The notes under the pieces: model-generated
What the model was told of the DNA's origin: nothing
Databases searched by the model: none
What the model saw: the letters and a program-made list of their open reading frames with translations, nothing else
Position numbers and translations under genes: made by a program
Shown: positions 33,038-40,498 of the stretch, piece by piece
How positions within the stretch are numbered: position 1 is the first letter of the stretch
Layout of the letters: each line of letters opens with the position of its first letter
From: Deltaproteobacteria bacterium
GTDB taxonomy: Bacteria > Myxococcota_A > Polyangia > GCA-2747355
DNA: 64,000 nucleotides
Assembly: GCA_020633415.1 (NCBI GenBank)
Contig: JACKDQ010000001.1
Location: forward strand, 1 to 64,000
Direction: 5' to 3'

Positions 33038-35899
33038 CTAGGCAGCGTCGTCGCTGAGCAAGGCCAGAATGTCGTCGCGGGTTAGGCTCTGAGCCAATTG
33101 CGCCTCGCCGAGGGCCAACTCGGACAGTGCGCGCTTGCGGGCCTGCAAGGCCAAGACACGCTGCTCGATGCTGTCGCGGGTCACCAGGCGGTGGACCAGC
33201 ACGGGGCGTGTGCGACCGATGCGATGGGCGCGGGCTGCGGCTTGCTCTTCGACGGTGGGGTTCCACCACGGGTCGAGCAAAAAGACGTGGTCGGCTGAAG
33301 TGAGATTGAGACCTACGCCACCTGCCTTGAGCGAGATCAGCATCACTGCCGGTCCATCCTCATCGGTGAATCGCTCGATCACCGCCTTGCGATTGCGTGT
33401 TGTGCCATCGAGGCGGCAAAACTCGACGCCCGCACGTTTGAGGTGTGGTTCGATCAGGTCGAGCAAGGAGGTCCATTGGGAGAAGACCAGCGCGCGCTGC
33501 TGAGTGCTGGTCACTTCGTCGATCAGCGACATCAGCAGGTCGACCTTGGAGGAGCTTTCCGCGGTTTGTCCTGGCAACAGCGCGGGGTGACAAGCGGCCT
33601 GACGCAGCCGCAAGATCGCCTCTAGCGCGGGCAAAACGCTGCCGCCCTGAGCGAGTGCTTCAACGACGTCCTGGCGGGTCGCTGCACGGACCGTTTCATA
33701 GACGCCCCGTTCGCGTTCATCGAGCTCGCAGTAGCGCGTGACATCGCTGCGTTCCGGCAGTTCGGGAGCGACCTCTTCTTTGATTCGGCGCAAGACGAAC
33801 GGTCGGATCAGTTGCTTGAGGCGCACGGCCGCCGCCTCGTCGCCCTGATCGATCGGGTCGCGGATCCCCGAAACGAACGCCGAGTATCCGCCGAGCAGTC
33901 CCGGATTGAGATAGTGAAACAGGCTCCAAAGATCGTCGAGTCGGTTTTCCACCGGCGTACCGCTGAGCACGACGCGAAATGCCGCGTCGATCTTGAATGC
34001 GGCTTGTGCCACCTGACTCTGCGGGTTTTTGATCGCCTGGGCCTCGTCGAGCACCGCGACGCGCCAATGTTGCTTGCTGATGTCGTCGATATCGCGCCGC
34101 AGCAAAGCGTAGCTGGTGACGACTACGTCGGCGTCATCGTCGAGTTGACGTCCGCGGCCGTGGTAGAGTGTTGCGCGCAGCGTCGGGCGGAAACGGCTGA
34201 TCTCGTCGAGCCAGTTGGGCAACACGCTAGTCGGTGCAACGACCAGTGCCGGTCCCTCTAGCGCGCAAATCGCTTGCAGCGTTTTGCCCAAGCCCATGTC
34301 GTCGGCGAGCAGCGCACCGAGTTGAGCGTCGCGCAAGAAGCAGAGCCAGTCGACGCCGGCCGTTTGGTAATGGCGCAGTTCGGCGGTGAGCCCGGGTATC
34401 TTGCCGGCGCTGGGCAGCTGGCCATCGAGCAGCGGTCGCAACCCTTCGAGGTCGGTCGGCGGCGGGCTATCTAGCGCTTGGTATAGTTGCAGCAGGGCGA
34501 CTCGTGCGGTTCCCGACTTCTTCGCTGTCTTGTCGGTCAGCGCGCTGAGCTGGTCCGCATGAGCTTCTAGCCAACGGTCCGGCAGTTCGGCCCAGCCGGC
34601 GCCGTCGTCGAGGCGAACGTAGCGCTGGCCGCTACGCCAAGCGCGGAAAGCGGCATCGACACTAACCGCGGATTCGTCGCAAGAGAACAAGAGCTCGGCG
34701 GCGCTATCACCGAGGACCGGCTGCAGCGGACCGCGAGTGGCGAATGCTTGAACGCCGTCGCCGATGATCTCTCCTTCGAATTGTTCACGAATCCGGCTAG
34801 CGAAGGCGATCGCTTGATCACCGGCGAGCATGCCCGTTGGCGGTAAGTTGAGTTTGGAAAACAGTCGCGCTGCGCGACGCTCGGCGGTGGGGTCGCGCTC
34901 GGGGATCTTGCCGCCCGGACGGATGTGCAAGCGGTCGTCGACGATCCGGGCCGCCTCTGGCTCGCCGTAGATCACGATCGGTGTGACCTTGAGTTGCTCG
35001 CCGAGACTGGTCAGCTCGAGGGCGGCTCGCGGCGCGAGCCAGGCGCGTTCCGGTAGTTTCTTGGTGGCGATCTCGACGGTGATTAGCCGTTTGAGCGCTG
35101 GCAACAGTTCACCGACGAGCAACGTGGTTTCTTCGGGGGAGAACGTTCGCCCGGCACGCAAGCGGGTAGCGTCGTGAGCGATCAGTTCGCCATCGGTGTA
35201 GGGACGGAGCTGCCCATCGGCAACAGCCGCACCATTTTCGAAGACCGCGCTTACACCCGGCGCATCGACCAGCTGCAGGTGAAAGCCTTCGCGCTTGGCG
35301 GTGAGCTTGGCGACGCGCGTTAGTGGCTCGCCGCAGACCTCGATCGGTTCACCATCGAGAAAGACTTCCGGGGCGCCATCGAGGGCGGAAAGTATCGCGT
35401 TGACCCGCGGGGGATCGAGCGCTTGGTTTTGTCGCCCAAGAACGCGGTCGACTTTGAGGTCGGCAGCGGTGGTGGCGATCTTGTCGTCCGCGGGGCGGCG
35501 GTCTAAGAGCAATGAGCGGCGCAGTGGCCGTTCGCCTTCAGGACCGGTGATCGCGCGCTCAAGCCGCAGCTTCTGTTGCTTGCTGGTGAAACGGTAGCGC
35601 AGTCGTTGGGCATGAGCCGGGGCCTTTTTGTCTTGCACCGCGTCGCCTTGACGCCAGGCGATCGCTGCGGCGGTGACGTGCAGGCAAGGATCCTCCTTGC
35701 TGTTGCAGTCGCAAGACCATTCGCGTTCACTGGGGTAGAGGCTGGTGGAAAACGCTAGCGGCCGCCCCGGAATGTTGACGCGAAATAGCAGCTCTTCGCC
35801 TTGTTGGCTTTCCAGGCTGACCGCACCGCGGCTGGCCAACTGAACAGCAGAAGACCAATTGCGGGCTGAGCAGCGGCGGCGAATCTCATCAAATGGCAT
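33038..35899 (-). CDS. SWI2/SNF2-family ATPase with SWIM zinc finger
   Basis: 953 aa. The N-terminus carries a SWIM zinc finger (CDC-x6-CLH around residues 64-75), often used for DNA or protein binding. After a middle domain of about 350 residues comes a superfamily 2 motor: LADDMGLGKTLQ (motif I), VVAPTSVLPNW (Ia), VLDEAQAIKN (motif II, DEAQ rather than DEAH), VLSGTPVENRLDDLWSL (III), ALVFSQWT (IV), VMLISLKAGGVGLNLTSADHVFLLDPWWNP (V) and RAHRIGRTRPV (VI). Such bacterial HepA/RapA-related proteins remodel protein-DNA complexes. It is upstream of nothing on its strand for 39 bp, where it converges with a membrane-protein gene; the selenoprotein gene lies upstream. Confidence 0.92.
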   Translation of the reverse strand: MPFDEIRRRCSARNWSSAVQLASRGAVSLESQQGEELLFRVNIPGRPLAFSTSLYPSEREWSCDCNSKEDPCLHVTAAAIAWRQGDAVQDKKAPAHAQRLRYRFTSKQQKLRLERAITGPEGERPLRRSLLLDRRPADDKIATTAADLKVDRVLGRQNQALDPPRVNAILSALDGAPEVFLDGEPIEVCGEPLTRVAKLTAKREGFHLQLVDAPGVSAVFENGAAVADGQLRPYTDGELIAHDATRLRAGRTFSPEETTLLVGELLPALKRLITVEIATKKLPERAWLAPRAALELTSLGEQLKVTPIVIYGEPEAARIVDDRLHIRPGGKIPERDPTAERRAARLFSKLNLPPTGMLAGDQAIAFASRIREQFEGEIIGDGVQAFATRGPLQPVLGDSAAELLFSCDESAVSVDAAFRAWRSGQRYVRLDDGAGWAELPDRWLEAHADQLSALTDKTAKKSGTARVALLQLYQALDSPPPTDLEGLRPLLDGQLPSAGKIPGLTAELRHYQTAGVDWLCFLRDAQLGALLADDMGLGKTLQAICALEGPALVVAPTSVLPNWLDEISRFRPTLRATLYHGRGRQLDDDADVVVTSYALLRRDIDDISKQHWRVAVLDEAQAIKNPQSQVAQAAFKIDAAFRVVLSGTPVENRLDDLWSLFHYLNPGLLGGYSAFVSGIRDPIDQGDEAAAVRLKQLIRPFVLRRIKEEVAPELPERSDVTRYCELDERERGVYETVRAATRQDVVEALAQGGSVLPALEAILRLRQAACHPALLPGQTAESSSKVDLLMSLIDEVTSTQQRALVFSQWTSLLDLIEPHLKRAGVEFCRLDGTTRNRKAVIERFTDEDGPAVMLISLKAGGVGLNLTSADHVFLLDPWWNPTVEEQAAARAHRIGRTRPVLVHRLVTRDSIEQRVLALQARKRALSELALGEAQLAQSLTRDDILALLSDDAA

Positions 35900-35993
35900 C
35901 GAATCTTTGCGGCCAAACGGTCGAAGCGCCTAGTGTATCAGGTTTCGGCAGTCGCCAGCGTGGGTTCTTTCGCCGTTGTGGTGAGACGTCGCC

Positions 35994-36344
35994 CTAACGC
36001 GCGACGAGCAGCTCTTGGTAACTGACCAGGTCGAAGCCGACCAGCAGCGTGGTTTGGCTGCCTCGGGTGATCCGCAGGCAGGGGGCGCGCAGGTTGCCGG
36101 TGGGCCCAAGCAGTCGGGGGAGGAGTTCGCTAAGTGCGACTTCGCCGACGGTGAAACGGTCGACGCGCTGGCCCTTGGCAACGATCAACGCGTCCGCTTG
36201 CTTGAGCAGCGCTTCGGCTTGTGCGGCGCCGAGCTTGCGCGAGGCAGGCACGATCTGATCGGCCTGAATCGCTTGGTCCGCCAGGAACTTGGCGGCACGG
36301 GTACAGCTCGTTCAGCCCTTGCGGTGGTAGTACCAGATGTTCAT
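35994..36344 (-). CDS. ArsC-family selenoprotein; in-frame UGA at 36312-36314 read as Sec
   Basis: About 116 aa if the in-frame TGA at codon 11 is decoded. The start reads MNIWYYHRKG-U-TSCTRAAK, giving a U-x-x-C redox motif at exactly the place where ArsC/thioredoxin-fold proteins have C-x-x-C or C-x-x-S. The sequence continues in the same frame through an AAKFLA helix, VPASRKLGAAQAEALL, ALIVAKG, and ends LLGPTGNLRAPCLRI and TLLVGFD, the ArsC/Spx-like C-terminal half. Conventional ORF calling would miss it or start it at 36251 and lose the active site. A bSECIS-like hairpin lies 24 nt past the UGA, and selB is in this window. Function: small thiol/selenol oxidoreductase, substrate unknown. 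No strong Shine-Dalgarno is seen; a GTG two codons upstream is possible. Confidence 0.85.
36276..36298 (-). promoter_or_regulatory. Candidate bacterial SECIS element
   Basis: On the minus-strand RNA downstream of the UGA: GU, a bulged G, CCGCCA, loop AGUUCC, UGGCGG, AC. That is an 8-bp stem with one bulge and a 6-nt loop whose second base is G, located 24 nt after the UGA. Known bSECIS elements have a short stem with a G near the start of the apical loop about 16-37 nt from the UGA, so this fits. It lies within coding sequence, as bacterial SECIS elements do. Confidence 0.7.
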
Positions 36345-36862
36345 CGCCACGCAGCAGAACATCTTGGCCGCGCGCTGTAAAGAAGTGGGACCCGCGCGAA
36401 CATGGGCACGGGTCCCACCACGCCCCTCACCTGCCCCGCCTAACACCGCTTCGGGCACTGTGGAGATAACCAAGATCTGTACCAGGAGGCGATCACGGAA
36501 TCTCAATGCGTTATCAGTTGTTGTGCGGCGCGTTACCACCGATATGCGTACTTTTCCTAGTGAGAATCGAACAACTCGCAGTCGGTCAGCCGTGACAGTT
36601 GCGATTTCTCCTGAGACTAGGTCCTTTCGGCCACGGCGCCACAGCCGAGCGGCTGCCGTGCCGGTCAGCTGAGCAAGCGCCTGACCCCGAGCCTCGTTCG
36701 CCGCACGCCTGTCATTCCACCCGGGCACGCCATGCCCAAAGGTGGGACTTCGAGTCCCAAGTGAGCGCGGCCAAGTGCTGGTAATTCGGTCACTCGCTTC
36801 GGCACACGCCTTGCTAAATACCAGGGTGCCCTCCTTAGACATCGCTAAACTAGGAGCCTTCG
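36345..36862. other. 518-bp non-coding region with strong inverted repeats
   Basis: Between the divergent selenoprotein and beta-barrel-like genes I see no convincing coding frame. It holds a perfect 10-bp inverted repeat (36385-36418, GTGGGACCCG / CGGGTCCCAC, 14-nt loop), a compound GC hairpin (36632-36660, CACGG...CAGCC-GAGC-GGCTG-CCGTG), and a small hairpin with a UUCG-type loop (about 36742-36759, TGGGAC / GTCCCA). It should hold promoters for both flanking genes and might include an unrecognised structured RNA. It is not a tRNA: T-arm and acceptor pairing fail. Confidence 0.5.
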
Positions 36863-37366
36863 ATGTTTGCCGCCGTGCGCCGCGCGTCTTGCGCGACGAT
36901 GCTAGCCGCTGTGATCTTCTCCGCCTCGCCCAGCCACGCCGACGATCTGCGCGTCTCACGCCGCTATTCGCTCTCGGCGACGGCGAGCTTCATGGGTGCG
37001 CCGATGGGGGGTGTGCAGCTCTCGGCCAATCTATCGCCGCGCTTTGCGCTCGATTTGTCGCTGAGCACGATGGGGCGCTTCACCAGCGTGGTCGCCGGCG
37101 GACGCTTTTTCATCTTGCGCCGGATGCTTTCGCCCTATCTGTTTGCGCGCGGCGGCAGCGGCGTGCTTGACCCATCGTTGCTCGACCCGCACAAGAGCCC
37201 GGGCAACTATCAGGCGTTTTTCGCGGCGAGCAGCGGCGCGGGTGCCGAGGCGCTCTGGAACAACGGCCTGGTGACGTTCTTCGAGGCTGCCGCCTATATG
37301 GCGTTCGCAGAGCGCTCGCCCACCGTGCTACCGCGCGTGACGGCCGGCGTTGGCTATCGCTTTTAG
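36863..37366 (+). CDS. Small exported beta-barrel-like protein
   Basis: About 167 aa. A signal peptide (ATMLAAVIFSASPSHA) is followed by alternating hydrophobic strands (RRYSLSATASFMG, GVQLSANLSPRFALDLSLST, GRFFILRRMLSPYLFARGG, ALWNNGLVTFFEAAAYMAF) and ends with RVTAGVGYRF, a C-terminal aromatic as in outer-membrane barrels. TAGGAG lies 8 nt before the ATG. It may be a small OMP with about eight strands. The function is unknown. Confidence 0.65.
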   Translation: MFAAVRRASCATMLAAVIFSASPSHADDLRVSRRYSLSATASFMGAPMGGVQLSANLSPRFALDLSLSTMGRFTSVVAGGRFFILRRMLSPYLFARGGSGVLDPSLLDPHKSPGNYQAFFAASSGAGAEALWNNGLVTFFEAAAYMAFAERSPTVLPRVTAGVGYRF

Positions 37367-37370
37367 CGTC

Positions 37371-38363
37371 TTAGGCAGCAGGCTTGCGGGCGTGAAAGAA
37401 GTACATCGGTGTGAAGCAGCCGCTTTTACCTCCGGCGACCAAGGCGTCGGCTGCACGGTTGAGCATCGCGCTGACCTCACTCGTGCCTTGGGGTGCGATC
37501 TTTAGCTTCTCGAGCAAGGCCGTCGTGCGGCGGACCAGCTCGCGGCCAACGGGGCGGCGAGGCAGACTGCGCAGCGACCATTCGCTGCCAGCGAGCGGTG
37601 CCCACCAGGGAACTTCCGAGCGCGGCGCCAGATCGTAGGCGGTGATCAACTCGAAGCCAGCGGTGCACAGCGCTTGATCGACCTCATGGGTATAGGCGAT
37701 GTCGGGTAGGCCGTCGCCTTCCTCAATGCCCTTTTTGATCGCGCAGTGCGCTTCGCGCGAGGCATTGAAGCCTGGCGTTAGACACCACTCATAACCGACG
37801 AACCCCGCGCCTGGTTTGAGCAAGCGCCAGATCTCAGCGAATAGCTCGGTTTTGTCGGGCGCGTGGCAGGTTGCCTCGATCGCATAGGCGCCGTCGAAGC
37901 TCTCGTCCTCGAGCGGGATCTCCATGAAGTCGGCCTTGAGAAAGCGGCAACGGCTGTCGAGCCGTTGGCGCTCGAGGGCATCCTGACCTTTTTCGATCTG
38001 ATAGGCGTTGTTGTTGATTCCAACCACCGCCGCACCGCTGTAGCGCGCGATCTCGCGCATTGGTCCGCCGACGCCGCAGCCGATATCGAGCACACACATT
38101 TGGCTGTCGAGCCCGAGGGTGTCGGCCAAAAAGCGCTCGTGGCGGGCGATCGCCTGCTTGAAGCGCTCGCCGCGGTTGCGTGTGAAGAAGTGAAACGACT
38201 GCCCCCAGCCGAACTCGTAGAAGTCGGTCGCCAGGTCGTAGTACTGGTTGACCAGCGTGGTGTAGTTGGCTTTGCGCGCATTGACGCTGCTAACGTCATC
38301 GTTGTGCAGATCGCGATAGCTCCGCACGGTCTTGGCGTATTCGGTCTTAGCAACTCCGCTCAT
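37371..38363 (-). CDS. Sterol C-24 methyltransferase-like protein (SMT/ERG6 family)
   Basis: 330 aa. It transfers methyl from S-adenosylmethionine, in the family to C-24 of a sterol side chain. Residues 40-60 (YYDLATDFYEFGWGQSFHF) match the sterol-binding region typical of plant and fungal SMTs, VLDIGCGVGGP (91-101) is SAM motif I, and VVGINNNAYQI and YAIEATCHAP follow. The C-terminus carries the Sterol_MT_C pattern (LNRAADALVAGGKSGCFTPMYFFHARKP region), which ordinary methyltransferases lack. So it is a genuine SMT homologue, not a generic methyltransferase. No squalene epoxidase or oxidosqualene cyclase gene is in this window, so sterol synthesis versus modification of acquired sterols cannot be decided. 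Confidence 0.88.
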   Translation of the reverse strand: MSGVAKTEYAKTVRSYRDLHNDDVSSVNARKANYTTLVNQYYDLATDFYEFGWGQSFHFFTRNRGERFKQAIARHERFLADTLGLDSQMCVLDIGCGVGGPMREIARYSGAAVVGINNNAYQIEKGQDALERQRLDSRCRFLKADFMEIPLEDESFDGAYAIEATCHAPDKTELFAEIWRLLKPGAGFVGYEWCLTPGFNASREAHCAIKKGIEEGDGLPDIAYTHEVDQALCTAGFELITAYDLAPRSEVPWWAPLAGSEWSLRSLPRRPVGRELVRRTTALLEKLKIAPQGTSEVSAMLNRAADALVAGGKSGCFTPMYFFHARKPAA

Positions 38364-38453
38364 CGTTCCTCCCAGACGGCGTTAGCCGTACCCGGATCGG
38401 CCAGGGTTGTCAAAGGGATGCGCCGGAGTTGCAGGAGTGCTGGGCGCGGGTCG

Positions 38454-39317
38454 TCAGTCGAGGCGGATGATTTGGCTGAGGCCGCGGATCTGACCGTTCT
38501 CGAGGTGAAGCTTGACCTGCTCGCTGCGACCAAACTCGCCGATATAGCTGCCGAGGTCGATCAAACTCGTGCCTCGTTGCTTCACCCGTGCGTAGAAATA
38601 GAGTATTTGCGCGAGCGCGCGGCCTTTGAGGTCAAACAGCGGCTCCTGCAGGGCCAGTTGCTTGATGCCGCGCTGCTGCTGGACCAGTTCGTCGTGATCG
38701 GCGACAAAGCGCTTGCTGCGCGACTTGGGGACGATCAGCTGTGGCGCCTTTTCACGCACCAACTGACCGCTATGGTCGTAACGGGCCGGCTTGACCGGCT
38801 TGCGCGCCTTCAGATAGCCGTCGAGTGTCAGGTAAGCGCCACGATGGCCGCTCCGATAGATCTTGTCTCGCCCGGGTAGATCGAACACTTCGCTGTCGCG
38901 CTCGTGCTCGAGAACCTGGTACCCCGCGAGATAGGGGGCGGACTTTGAGATCATCGAGGTATAGTTGGCGTCGTTGATGTGCCGGCTGTAGTAGCGCAGC
39001 GTCAGTCGGCCGCGGCGGTCGGCTTTGATCAAAATCGTGTCGCCCCAAGCGTTGTTGCGATAGGCCAGCAGGCGCTCCTTACCCGGAGCGATCTCGAAAC
39101 TTCGTTGGCGCCAAATGCCATCGCTTTTCGACTGCAGCGACAAGCGCAGCTCGAGTGTACCGCGCTTGGTCGGCTGGCGATGTAGCAGACGAACGTCTTG
39201 AATTGGATGCTCGGCGTAGAGTGCAGCCTGAGGCGGCCCGGCAGCTGCCTGACCAATGATCAGCAGCGTGAGGCAGAATGCGGGGACAAGGCGTAGGTTT
39301 GGGGCAAAAAACGACAT
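38454..39317 (-). CDS. Secreted protein of unknown function
   Basis: About 287 aa from the ATG at 39317, which gives a signal peptide (LVPAFCLTLLIIGQAAA); the ORF extends to 39359 but the extra 14 residues are not signal-like. The mature protein is basic and predicted mostly beta (RLLHRQPTKRGTLELRLSL, WGDTILIKADRRGRLTLRYYSRH, FDLKGRALAQILYFYARVKQ). I recognise no domain. It lies upstream of the methyltransferase gene on the same strand with a 90-bp gap, so the two may be co-transcribed. Confidence 0.55.
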   Translation of the reverse strand: MSFFAPNLRLVPAFCLTLLIIGQAAAGPPQAALYAEHPIQDVRLLHRQPTKRGTLELRLSLQSKSDGIWRQRSFEIAPGKERLLAYRNNAWGDTILIKADRRGRLTLRYYSRHINDANYTSMISKSAPYLAGYQVLEHERDSEVFDLPGRDKIYRSGHRGAYLTLDGYLKARKPVKPARYDHSGQLVREKAPQLIVPKSRSKRFVADHDELVQQQRGIKQLALQEPLFDLKGRALAQILYFYARVKQRGTSLIDLGSYIGEFGRSEQVKLHLENGQIRGLSQIIRLD

Positions 39318-39542
39318 GGCTCTCGCCAAAGCAGGAACCATGCCCGCGACCGTGTGCAACGCTACGCTGAGAACGTTGAACTATTTCAAGTCGTCGGACG
39401 GTTGTTCGACGACTCGCTTTGCTGACAACCTTCGAAAACCAGCCGGTGCGACACTTGGCCTGCTGGAGCCGTGGATCGGGCGGTGCTATGGCGGCGAGCC
39501 TGTCGCTTACTCTGCTGACATGACTCACTCGGGTGATGGAAC

Positions 39543-40361
39543 TTAGGCGGGGAGATTGAAGGCGCGGTGGGCGTTTTCGGCCAAAAAGAGTCGTGCGGTT
39601 TCGTCGTCGAGGGCGAGTTCATCGAGTTGAGCCAGACAGACGGCGGGCTGGACCATTGGCCAGTTGCTGGCGAAGAGCACCTTCTTTTTGCCGCGGCCTT
39701 TGATGAACTTGACCAATGCCTCGGGATAGCGTTTTGGCTTGTAGGCCGAGGTGTCGATGTAGACGCGCTCAAACTTGGTGGCTATGCTCAGCATCTCCTC
39801 GGTCCACGGTGCACCGACGTGGCCCGCAATGATCGTCAGCTCGGGAAACTCGAGCGCGACGTCTTCGAGGTAGGGGATCGGGCGCCCGGTTTCGCTGGTG
39901 CGCAACGGGCCGGTGTGGCCGACTTGCAGACAAAACGGGATGCCAAGCTCGATGCACTCTGCGTAGAGCGGATAATAGCGCCGATCGTTGGGCGGCAGGC
40001 CCCAAAGCCAGGGCAGGATGCGCAAGCCGCGCAGGCCGAGCGCTTTAACCGCGCGGCGCAGCTCACGCACGCCCTTCATCGGTTGACTGATATCGACCGA
40101 GGCGATGCCGGAAAAGAGGTCGGGGCGCTTGCTGACCGCGGCGGCGACTTCGTCGTTGCTGATCAATGCACCGCTCGGACCCCACCAGGCGGTGAGGATC
40201 GCGTGCGAGAGCCTGGCCGCCTCCATTGCTGAGCTGGTGAATTCGAGCGGGATCTCGTTGGGGATTTCTTTGATACGCAGCCAGCGCAACAGCGATTCGA
40301 ACATCGGCTCTCGCAAAAACGCCGGGCTGGGGTGCTGGATCCAAGCATCGATAACACGCAT
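39543..40361 (-). CDS. Amidohydrolase family 2 (TIM-barrel) protein
   Basis: 272 aa, metal-dependent hydrolase fold of the amidohydrolase-2/ACMSD type. Landmarks are the N-terminal VIDAWIQHP, GLRGLRILPW, FCLQVGHTGPL, IIAGHVGAPW, VYIDTSAY, and VLFASNWPM near the C-terminus. The usual HxH at strand 1 is incomplete (W-I-Q-H) and the terminal Asp of the metal site is Asn (SNWP), a change that also occurs in other family members. Activity may therefore be decarboxylase- or lactonase-like with altered metal binding, or absent. It stands between two exported-protein genes. The substrate is unknown. Confidence 0.8.
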   Translation of the reverse strand: MRVIDAWIQHPSPAFLREPMFESLLRWLRIKEIPNEIPLEFTSSAMEAARLSHAILTAWWGPSGALISNDEVAAAVSKRPDLFSGIASVDISQPMKGVRELRRAVKALGLRGLRILPWLWGLPPNDRRYYPLYAECIELGIPFCLQVGHTGPLRTSETGRPIPYLEDVALEFPELTIIAGHVGAPWTEEMLSIATKFERVYIDTSAYKPKRYPEALVKFIKGRGKKKVLFASNWPMVQPAVCLAQLDELALDDETARLFLAENAHRAFNLPA

Positions 40362-40498
40362 GCGGGGAATCTAGGCGATCTGTGGCTGACAGCCCACCGA
40401 AAACGGCCAATCCCGAAGACGCTGGCAGCGGCGCCCGAGTCGCGCTGTCCGACACAGCGGATCACGGTCCCGTGCCGTCGCGGACGTCTGGCGGATGC

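Noticed and set aside
36735..36765. tRNA T-arm-like GGGACTTCGAGTCCC
   Set aside because: The stem would put a C-C mismatch at the conserved G53-C61 pair and no acceptor, D or anticodon arms fit, so it is a simple hairpin, not tRNA(Sec).
37863..38879. 338-codon plus-strand ORF across the sterol methyltransferase gene
   Set aside because: The antisense methyltransferase carries family-defining motifs; this frame is a shadow.
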